Below, piece by piece: positions 44,801 to 56,800 of a stretch of DNA of 64,000 nt. This stretch comes from Pomphorhynchus laevis. Its lineage: Eukaryota; Acanthocephala; Palaeacanthocephala; Echinorhynchida; Pomphorhynchidae. The position numbers and the translations under genes were made by a program. The notes beneath the pieces were generated by a model. That model did not search any database and was not told the DNA's origin. It saw nothing but the letters and a program-made list of their open reading frames with translations. Where the stretch lies: positions 144,578-208,577 of the forward strand of contig WNNJ02002664.1 of the NCBI GenBank assembly GCA_012934845.2, in the 5' to 3' direction. Every line of letters begins with the position of its first letter. Position 1 is the stretch's first letter.

Positions 44801-47800
44801 TTGAATTTACTCTCGTTACCTTTTAATCTAAGATCGTTAACTTTGCAGTCAAACTCATCAGTTTTATTTCAAAAATTGTAAATATTGTGATAAACGTATC
44901 TTATTATTTAGATCAACGTATAAATACTACAATACAACATAAAATGTCAATTTTCCTTATATTTCCCTATTGATTCTAAATCGATTATTATATTTCCCAA
45001 CTAAATTAACTCGTAAATTAGTTAATAATCAACTATAAATGTGACCTGACATTTAAAAGATAAGATAACTGAGTATACGTATGTTATACTATGGTTAAAT
45101 TAAAAATAAAGATAAATAATTCTAAACTGGTCGGTTTGATATTATCCTCGTGTGGAATCAGCAAAAGCAGTTAAAGGACCGAAACACGGAATGTAGGCGT
45201 GGGCTCACTGCTGATGAGGTCCACCCACGCTGATTGTAGTGTACAGTGATGCTGATAGGATTCAAACAACCACACGAGGATAATATCAAACCGACCAGTT
45301 AAGAATAACGGCTCGTGTATGCAATATTCACAATAGATAAATAATTAAAAATAATAAATAATTATATAAGATTTTATATAATTTATTTATAATTAGAATT
45401 TAAAATTAAAATCATTTTTTATGAATTAACTAATAAATAACAAACGATGTATCAAGGTAAAGGATTAGATGTTATCAGGAGAAAACGCTATGTTATCATG
45501 TTTCGACCCCTATTCCTCGACTTGACATAAAATCGGGGCCAAATACATGCTAATTATATAAGATTTTATACAACTTGAAATTTATATAACGATAACATTT
45601 ATAATTAAAACTAAAAATATTAATTAAATTGATAATACTATTAAAGTATTATATTGAATATTAAAATTTAATGTTTTATATTAAATATTAAAATATTATT
45701 ATATAATATTATTAAAACATTATATTGATAATATTAATTATATTGTTTGTAGCATGCATTATGGCAAAAAAATAGTTTATTTAAGGTAATTTAAAAATTA
45801 TTTTTGAGAAAAAACAATAACATAATCATTGGTACTTATTTAACATTCCGATAGCATATGAGATATTTTATACTGCTTTATTAAATACTCCTCCATGAGT
45901 CGCAGTTGAACAACAATTCTATTGAAAGCAATTTATAGGATTTATAATTGTTGATTTATAATCAATCAACTATTTATTCTTCATAAGCAATTTACGAGAA
46001 TGTACACATAGTGTGTTAATTATATCATGTGCAATTATCTGTAATTACTGATTACTCGTAAATGAATTAGAAATATCAAATGTGGCCTGACGTAATTTAA
46101 AGGATAATTTAATTATATTGCTTATAACGGCAAAAATATTGTATTAAGGCAAAAATAGTTTACTATAATGGATCATTAATGACTAGCAATGATACGTATT
46201 ATAATTATTATTCAGACGTTCGAAAAATTCAGGCAGCGGAGTTTGAAATCGGATTGGAGCTAAATTCCGAAATTGTGAGGTAATCACAGAGAACACAGAT
46301 CTCGAACGAGACATCATATGCCAACTAAATTGGTGCCAGACAGTTTCACCAAAACACGATACCCTACTGGGAGCTCCTCTAGGAAGACAAGCTAATATTG
46401 ATGGAGCTCTGTGCAAAGCCGTAAACGAGCTTTATAACGTAGGAAACAGACTTATCGATTTAAGTACCCATGACGCTTTCCTACTTCTTCGAAACTCGTT
46501 CTGCGTTCCGAAAATAGCTTTCCTCCTTCGATGTTACCCTGCTTTGGGAGAAAGGAACTACACTCATTTGACGCCAAGTCCGCCGTCTACTGAGCATGGT
46601 GCTGAATGTGCCGTTTCCTTATGATGCGTGGCGGCAGACTACCTTACCGATCAGACTCAGAGATCTTGGTGTCCGGCAAACGCTAGAAGTCGCAATACCT
46701 GCGTTCGGCTCTCCTGTATGCTTAACAAGAGAGCTAATCAAGAGACTGCTAGGAATCTGCCCGTCACTCCATTCATTCTTGTCAGATCCAGACTTTGAAA
46801 AAGCTACAAGCCAATTACACGCTGAATTTCAGGCAATTATCCTATCGGAGCCAACCCTTAAAAAACGATGGATGGGGACTATTATGATGCGTGTAATCAA
46901 AAGCTTGTCGACAAAGTAACTAGTTCCGAATCTCGTGCTCGCATCATTGCTACCGCTTCAAAATGATCTAAGGCTTTTCTCGAAGTATTACTGATAGCTT
47001 CCGTTGGCAGCCGGTTTGATGACCAATCATTATCTACCGCAGTTGCACTCAGACTTGGCGTTTATCATTATTACTCCTAGATTGCTTCTTTAAAAATATC
47101 CATAAAATTTATCAACCACATGGATGTATACGCAAAGAAGCAGTCCGTAAAAAACAGCGCTCATGCGCTAGATTGCAACAAAACAAAAGGAAGAAACGTA
47201 CGCCATACAGCGGTCAATTAAACTGTGAGAATAGCCCTAGACTCCGCAGGAATTCTATCCAGGCTGGAACCTGTCGGTTTGACTAGAGACAACGGCAAGC
47301 GGCCCGACGGGGCTTCGTTACTGCTGTGGGAGGCGGGGCAAGTGATTGTTTTGAACTTTACATGCCCAAAAACTCTCGCAGCCAGTCACATAGCGCCAAG
47401 TACATTCTGCAAGTTCCGTTGTTGATCATGCTGAACTTGTGAAGTGTACCAAATCTAGCCGCTTTAATTAGCGGCAGTACAAGTTTGTTCCGATAGCCAT
47501 CGAAACCCTGGGAGTAGTTGGTACCAGCGCAGCGGTTTTTTGCCGCTTTTGGGAAAAAATTAGTTCGGTCGACCGGAGATAAACGGCCAATGAGTTTCCT
47601 CATGCAACAAATTAGCGCAGCGATGCAACGAAGAAACACGGCTTGTTTTGCGGAGTCGGCAGGAGAACTATCACTATATTTCTAATGAACTGTATTTATT
47701 TTATTCCTTGTTTTTAAAAATCATTAGCAAAATTAAATTATAATGTCAAACATTATATAAAATCATTCTTATTTATATAAATTTACTCTTCTGGTTGTGG

Positions 47801-50800
47801 CACGACAGTATCCTCACAGATATTGTTCCTATTGTTGATACAGCAAGACGCTAGTAATCAGCCTGGTGGGTCTCATCAGCTGCTGACCTAGACCTACATT
47901 TCACGTTTCGACAATTATTATCTGCTTACTCCGTTCACTGGCGCTGATTAGATTTGAACTCAGGACGTATGTATCGCGATTCAACGTCGAATCCACAAGG
48001 CTGGCTGTCCAGTGGTTAAATCGCGATACAGACGTCCTGAGTTCAAATCCGATCAGCACATTTACAAGCATATATATAATGTGTTAGCATATTTAGAATG
48101 CATTGTTGCCAGTTTCTCTCTGTTGTAGGTGTGAACTTGCGTGCTAAAGTGTCAGTATTACATATTATGCCCATGGTAATTATTGGTCCCTTAAGAATGA
48201 AACACGTGTCTAGAACAGTTGTTGGTTCAATTACCCATAAGGTGTAATCGTAAAATGACTGAACATGCAAACAACTCTAAAATCAATGGAAATTCGTTTT
48301 CTACTACTTATATTAATGGCAATAAATAGATAGTCTTGACAAATGATACAAACTTCTTATTAAAGAAAAAATTTTATTAGTGGGATCTAGGGCTGCAGTA
48401 CTTCTTAAGAATATTTAGATTGCTAAAACGTTATCTTGTTCCTTTTATGATTACTTAATTTATCTGTACATATGTAGAAAAATAAGTAAAATATCATTAA
48501 TTTTAGTAAACTAAAATTAAAATATCATTTTATTGTAAAATATTTGCTTTGCAATATACTTCATTAATAAAAGTGAACAAAACGTTTAATTACCTTTTAA
48601 ACGAAAAGTCATTTGATACGCTAAAAGATAGTAAAGAATAAAAGAATATCAACATCTAAAGAGGTATGTGGAAATATAACGTTAATAATGTAGTGTCTAA
48701 TATTCTGATTTCATGTATATATTAATCTGGTCTAATTAATAATTATATTAATTTGATCTAAACGATTAAAGTATTTTTGGTTATATTTTTTATATTAACA
48801 ATTATTTAATTATTTGATTATTAATTTTCGTCTAATATTCGATAATTAATAATTATTGTACGATTAAATGATAATTAAATGCAACAATTTGTATACTACA
48901 AATTGCGTATTATAATATACATAATGCACAGTTCTAACTACGCATTATATAACTATTTTTCTAATCCAGCCCAATGCTCTATCCTTCCAAAAGACAAATT
49001 TCTCCTTCTTAAATATCTTCCAGGATGAAGACCGGGCTGGATTAACTGAAGCAATGCCTGCCCTATCCTTACCCAGTTGGAACCTATATCTAGTGCTCCA
49101 ATATTCTTTCAAGAGAACTATCCATTATAATATAACTACGATATAATATAACATTATAATATAACTAATATAACTATGCATAGTTATATTTATAAAACAA
49201 CAAATTTCTCATTATATTGCTTTCCGCAGCAAACAGAATATACCTCAACCCAACCCATTTTTGATTTTGACTAAATCAAATAAGCATACTTGAAATATTA
49301 AAATATTAAATAAATAAATTAATAAATATAAAATATAAAACTATTAAATTCAAAAAGTATACTAAACGCATCACCCTCAAATCACAACTTGTTGCTGATC
49401 AGTGATTTAATATTAATGTAATATATTACATTATATATTAATGTGATGTAATATATTAATTATATATATTAATTATATATTACATTATATATTATATATA
49501 ATATATTACATTATATTAATGTAATATATTGTATTAATGTAATAAAACTAAATAAATGGTAAAATAACAATAACAAGTGATTAATTCAATTTAGTTTAAC
49601 TATCGATCAATGTTCCTTTGGACTTTGTGCTCAAAATCCAATGTGGCTTCATATTAATGTATTTGTTTTGATTATTTATTCGTACGTACCCAAACATTAT
49701 CACTTAAATCTGTGAGTTTGTGTGGATCTCTAAAATAGAAATTTGTGTTTTAGAGAATCTCTGAAAATGGTGCTAAGTTTAGTAGTGTACTACATCACGT
49801 GTTGACACTATCTTGGCAGACTGAGTTAGTGTCGATAATGAACTAGGACTGGATATACAGCGGTCAATGAGGCTACTAGGGTTGAGTGAGATTTTGGTTA
49901 ATTAAATATTTCGGTGAAAATATTTAATGTATCGCCATTTACCCGAATCGATCTGTTGGAAGTTGAGAGGTTTTATCCATTTAAAGTTCTAGCCATATGA
50001 AAGTAAGGGCCTATATTATTATTGGCTCTCACATTATTTTAAAGAAACGAATGGTGCCATGGAACGATAGTTTTGTGAGGTTTTGGATGCGAATGTGCCA
50101 GTTAGAATTTTACTGACTTGTTATTCAAGTTGGAACCGAATAGACTAGGTAAGGAGGACACCTATATATTGGTAGGAATTTGTAAATTCTATTGATTAGT
50201 CGTTAAATGTTAGTTTGTTGAAACGGGATAGACGATCACCACGAAGAAACTTAAACCTTTATAAATCATAAACCTTTATATATTTTTTAAATCTTTATAA
50301 AAAATTTTAAACATTACTAAACCTTTATATAATTTTTCTCTGATATATTTGAAAGAATCTTCAATATATTACCATTAATATGGTAATATTTGGCAATTTT
50401 ATATTAGATAATAAATTTTATATTTTCTTTAATCTTATTCACTAATTTCTAATATTGAGATCGTGCGCTTGTATATAAAGGTAATATATCGGTGATATAT
50501 TATGGATTGTTGTTATAACCGCTTAACTACCTTTAATGCTTTGTTAAGTCACAATCATTTAGTATGCTTTCGTATTTGATTGGCTTAGGATTGAATCTTT
50601 CTAGACAGATAAGTGTGTTATCTAATGATATATTATTTATTATTAGTTTTCAGCTAGCATTTTTCGGAATTATTTGTTTTTTAGTTTAATTGATATCGAA
50701 TTTTATACGAATTAGATGTTTACTCAATAAATATAAATTAGCGTTCTAACCCCCATATGTCCAAACTAAGTCCACTACACTTCCTCCATTGTTTCCATGA

Positions 50801-53800
50801 TATGTAAATATATCCAGTGAATTACATGTATAGACATTTATAGATAGAGATATCTATAAATGTCTATTAGAGATATAGACATTAGAGATATAATGTCATT
50901 AGAGATATCTCAAAAATATTGACGTTTGTAGAATTTTTAATTCAAATCTTCAATATCGGCATTTCTGCCTCAAACTGTCTTTCTTCTCTCTACGAACGTC
51001 TCTCCAATCTCCATCTCGTTCTAGACCCCGACAAGTCCAAAATAATGTGGATCTTCCCCCGTAAACCAAACATATCTTATCCCACTGTATCTTTTGCCTC
51101 ATCGATCATACCCATAGTCCACTATCTCACTTTCTTAGGCTTCCATTTCGATGATCACCTTTTCTTTAAACCGTTCGTCCGTGACAAGGTCCGCTCATCT
51201 TACTTAATTCTCAGTGAGATTCTCCGTATCCACCCCCTCATCGTCTTCCGTTCTTGTATGTCTCTTCTTTCATCGCTTCTTTTCCCTAAAATCGATTACA
51301 GCCTTGGCCTTTTTGCCAATTCTCCAAAATCCATCATCCTAACCCTACAACGAATAATTAACTCCGCCGTTCGAGTGCTTTTTCGTCTCCGTCGCTTCTA
51401 CTACATATTCACATATCTTGCCCAACTCTCCTGGCCCACCATCCACATCCGCATCAAACTCCGCCTTCTTATCGTAACTTTTCGTCCCATCGCTGTCAAC
51501 TCCCCATCGTTCATCAACCTTCCTTTCTTAGTCAACACTCTCCCCACCTCTCTATCACGGCGTTACCGTCATACCATCTTACTCCACGTTCCCAATTACT
51601 CCGACAACTATGGTCTCCAATCCTTCTTCGTCGCCGCCTCATTTGCCTGGAATCAACTCCCTCTCGACGTCCGCCGCGCTCCCTCCTTTATCACATTCAA
51701 ACACCTCCTCAATTCACACCTTCTCGACACATGATTTACATTTTTGTTTTGTTGTGGTCATGTAAGCGTGCGCCGGCACGTATTTGCCACGTTAAAATAA
51801 ATCTTTTTTTATCTGATGGTAAAATCACCTCGTAATATGACACTTTCTCTTGGCTTATCATCGGTAATATATCTGCAAATTTATAGGAACAAAGGAAAAT
51901 CTAAGACCAAAGGATTATTCAATATTTCAATGGCAACTGCCATCATCATCAGGAAAAAAGGAAAATTGTTACAGTTTTGTACATTAAAATAATGTAAATG
52001 TTTATATTATTACATGTATATATTATTTAAATAATATATATCCTCGATACAAAATGGATAAAAGTAAGAAAAATTAAACAAAAAATCATATAGTTGATTT
52101 ATAGAATGCTACTGTGTTGTCTTACTAAAGCAATTATTTAGCACGTATAATAGAGAAGCCTTTTTCATGACTCGTGAATCTAACTTAATGGCTAATAAGT
52201 TAGATATTAACTTAAGATATGTAAGTTAAAATAATATCTTTTTGTTTATGAATATGCAATGTAATATCCGAGATCTTTATTTTTTATGTGCTTAGTGATG
52301 TGTTTTGGACGTCTCAGTTGGGAATGATGCAGTATCATTACTTAAAACTAGAGACCGGGGTGAGAGAGCAACGTTGATACTTTGGTCTGGATAAATGACG
52401 AATAATCATGGGGATTTATGTTGCTGTCTATCAAAAGATGGGTACTGGATCGGATATCGTTTCTTGGTCGTCTAACATTCCTGTTAAGTGGTTGATATCG
52501 GCTGCTGGTTCACATTTTCGACACGGTAGACTTGTTCCTCCGATGATTTGTATGCTGATCGGAAAGATTTTATTACGCATAGTTTGATAGAGAAAGTGGT
52601 TTTCCCTGATGTGCAATCAAAAACTCTTTATAGTTCAGCCATATCGAGAAGCCGCATAGTCGATTCTCAGAAAAAGGTGTTTTTGACTATACAAAAATAT
52701 CGATATTTTTATTTTATTTTTTGTGTTTTATATCGTTTGCAATCTAGTTTTTGTGTTAAAGGATATCAATAATTGTTAATTTTTTATGGTCAATTTTATT
52801 ATCTAATTGTTATAATTTCATGTTCTACTGTTTGATTTTCAAGTTTATAGTTCTTATAATTTGTTTTGCTTTATTATGTAATGTTTTTACTGTTTGATCC
52901 TTTTCTTTTGTTGTGTATCTTTTCATTTATCAATTTAGTGAGTCACATCATATAAATAAATGTTTTTATTATTTTAATGTACAAAACTGAACCATTTTTC
53001 TTTTCTTAATGAAGATGGCAGTTGCCATTGAAATATTGAATAATCATTTGGTCTTTGATTTTCCATTGTTCCTATAAATTAGCATATACTAAATTCGAGG
53101 AAATTGGTGTATTATCTTCAACTATCTTTATTAATGCAACTGACTATTCTCGACATATAGGTAAGATTATTGACATTTTATAACATTTTTTCCATCTTCA
53201 CCATATGTTATCCCTATATTTATGCATGAAGTTTTTGTATTTAATAAAATCCTTTATTTATTTTGCTAAAATAAAATGTTTTGATTGTCTAGCTAATTTT
53301 CAATCAATTTTTGGGATAATGAACATCTTTGATACTAGATAATACATATATACTCAATATATAGTGGTATACGCTGATTATACCACAGCCTTGTTTTTCC
53401 ACCTAATCTTTCATTAGGTGGAAAAGCTCAGGTACGCCTCCGGTGTGATCTAGGGATTAGTCTTAATTTCTCGAGGACGTCCCCCAGAGCAAAGACCAAG
53501 GTCTCTTAAGCTCCTCGTCCCGAGATAACCTACCATAGTACGCCTGAACTGGACCCTCGGGTGTGTGAGATACCCTGAATGGTTCAGACGGAAGGCGGCA
53601 CACTGGTGTAAGCTGGAGGGATCTGATCTTCATTGTACCTCACTAATACGACATATAGGTAAGATTATTGACATTTTATAACATTTTGTTCCATCTTTAC
53701 CATATGTTATCCCAATATTTATGCATGAAGTTTTTGTATTTAATAAAATCCTTTATTTATTTTGCTAAAATAAAAATTTTTGATTGTCTAGCTAATTTTC

Positions 53801-56800
53801 AATCAATTTTTGGGATAATGAACATCTTTGATACTAAATAATAATTATTAATTTAATTATTTCGTAAATACTGATTTTTGTCAATATTAATTTTATAAAA
53901 AAATAAATATTAATTTTATTAAATACTAATTTTGTAAATACTATTTTTATTAGTGCGAATAACTATTCTCGATTTATTTACAATATAAGTGATTACAATT
54001 CGAAAAAATTAAATCTATACTACTGATTGGGAACAACAATCTGAATACAGCAACTGATTGCAATTAATTCAACAAGTCGCAAAACGACTTATAGAAACAA
54101 GCCTGGATGACGCTGGAATAATTCAAGACTCAATATAGATCAACATAAGAAATCGTTAAAAAGTGTAAAAAAGTGCTATTCTTGTATAAAAACGTTTGCT
54201 CATATTGCCAAATCCGCGGTATCATCTATTGTACACCATAAACTAACTAATTCCTTTCGAAATACATTAAACGCAGCCACAAAAAAAGGATGGTTCTCAG
54301 ATGGCGCGAAATGTTATTGTTCGTTGTCTTCCATCTAAAAATGACGAAGTGCAAGTTTCCGAACTTGCACTTCGTCAAATAACCCTTAATAATGGTTAAC
54401 TAATCGTTTTGTCAATTAACATTCAAATATTGTTCTTATACTTTAGGGCGTTCCACATTGCAATTATGCGTTGCAACGCGTAATCGCTATGCTTTTTTAC
54501 TTCGTTCGGGTTTTTATGTATTCTCTAGAATATTCAGTTAACCATTCACATTGGTAGCGATTTAATATTTAATATATTAAATATTAAATATTAAATATTC
54601 AATTTAATATTCTAATATAGCGATTCCGTTTGGAATCGCTATATTAGAATATTAAATGTTTTAATTTTTTTTGAGAGAAGCAAATTATTAAACATACAAA
54701 TGTTTTAATAATAAATGTTTTATATTAAACATTTAATATTAAATAATAAATGTTTTATATTAAACATTTAATATTAAATGTTTTAATAATCAAGATTTTC
54801 TTAAATAAATTAACAAGGCGTCAATATGTCAGAGTAAATGAATAAATGAAACGTACACACGGAGAATCTTCAGACATAGTAATTAATCTTAGCTTTTTCC
54901 TCTTCCCAGACATTACCAACTTTCATAGCCTCAAATCCATGGGGATCTGAGCCCCCAACCAATCTAGCACGCCGCTTTCCGATTGTACCATCCGGGGTCT
55001 TTCACCCCCCGAAGAATCCAATCGGCGCGGATGATGTTGGGTAAGCGAGATACGAGGAGCTTCAGAAACCTTAGTCTTTGCTCTGGGGGACGTCCTCTAG
55101 AGAAGAAGAAGACTAATCCCGAGATAGCCCAGGTACTCCAGAGGCGCACCTGGGTTTTCCCATTCAATGACAGATGCTGGGCCCGTTTCAGAGCCCAACT
55201 AGCTCTCTTCAGGATACGTTTTAGTCTATCCAGGTCAGCTTTCGCCGACCAGCTCACCGAAACGGTAAACCCCAGGTATTTTACTCGACTTGTGAAGGTA
55301 GGGAGTGGTTCATAGGCAAATATGGAGGAGAGTGCAGCTAGTGCTAATCTCTTAAGATTTTGCTTTGTCGCAGAAGATCCATGGAAGACAACCACCTGCG
55401 ATTTGGCGAAATTCAAAGCAAGATTGGACCTGGGTAACTGGTCTTTTAATCTTAAAAAGAATCGGCTGATGGCAGAGACTACGTCCTTACACCTGCGTCC
55501 AGAGAACAGGGATGTGGTGTCATCAGCGTACACCACTAGACGTTGATCGCGTTTAAATATTTTGAATAGATTTATGGAGGTAGCAAGATACAAGATAGGA
55601 GAGAGGGGAACCTTGAGGTACACCCGTAATAGGGTAGAACTGACGCGCACCAGAGTCGTCTTCATAATAAAATCGCTTGGTGTAAAGCAGTATCTCCACC
55701 CTGTTAACAATGCTTGCAGGCAACCCGAGGGACCTGAGAGAAGAGATAACAAAAGGTATGGAGATGCATTAAATGTTTTAATTTATATGCATGCAATATT
55801 AGCACATCTTAACTATAAATTCGAATAGAATTTATAGTTAGAGGAACTAAGAAGAGTTAGTTTTTTCGATAGAAGGAACTAATTGTTGAACTAACAGTGA
55901 AATAAGAGTGTCCTAATATTAAGTTATTGAAAATTATAATTATTATGAATAAAAAATGTAATAACTTCTTAAAGTGGCTTACTTTGTGTATGATGGTGGT
56001 AGCGTTGCTCTTCTTTTTAAAGGATCCGACTGACTTAGCATTGTAACAAAGTTTGCCATCCATTCTTGCATTTCGTGGTTGCTGCACAACTCTGAAAATC
56101 AGCAAATATTGAGTGACAAATTGAAAGGAAAAATGTATATATGTTCATTTTTAAAGTAGAAAATTAAAGTAAATCTTTAATATCATTTATTGTTATCTTT
56201 TAATATTTAGGTCACTTAATTTATACTTATTCAAATCTATAATTTATACTTAACATAATCCTTTAATATATAATCCTTTAATATAATCCTTTAATATACT
56301 TAATATAATCCTTTTAATTTATACTTATTTAAATAGAAAATTTTATAAAAGTACTTTTTATTTTAAATAGTTTTGTCATATTTTTATTGTAAATTAATAT
56401 TCATATAGCAAGCCATTCACTACTTATCTCTCGGCAGTTAATTTAGGTATTTAATCGAATTAAGAACTGAAAGTGTATTTAATTAAAAACAATTATCACA
56501 TTTCGTCAATTTTTCTATATGAAAAAATTGACAAAAAATCATGAAATTTCACATTGTACAATTTAAATCCATATTCAAAAATTAATACAAATATTGTATT
56601 AAATATATTTATAAAATATTTAAATATATTTACTTTCAATAAATGTTTACTTTTAAATAAAGATGCTAACCGTAAGCCGTATGTCCTTTATCGGTTAATA
56701 TTGTGGGGTCTGCTTGATTTTCTAGTAATACTTGAATCATTGCTTGCTGATTTAAAGCATTTCAAGTATTTAAGACAACAATAATTTTGTTTTACCTGAG

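Noticed and set aside
46183-46416. Minus-strand 77-codon frame
   Set aside because: Shadow of the plus-strand restriction-endonuclease LINE, whose RT blocks are clear on the other strand.
47998-48057. A functional tRNA gene
   Set aside because: A and B box-like sequences are good, but the acceptor stem has mismatches and the anticodon arm is too short; a SINE head fits better.
55983-56105. Alternative frame VVQQPRNARMDGK over the same exon
   Set aside because: It is open but out of phase with both neighbouring exons; the other frame restores the ankyrin ending ELC and joins correctly to the RRxS exon.
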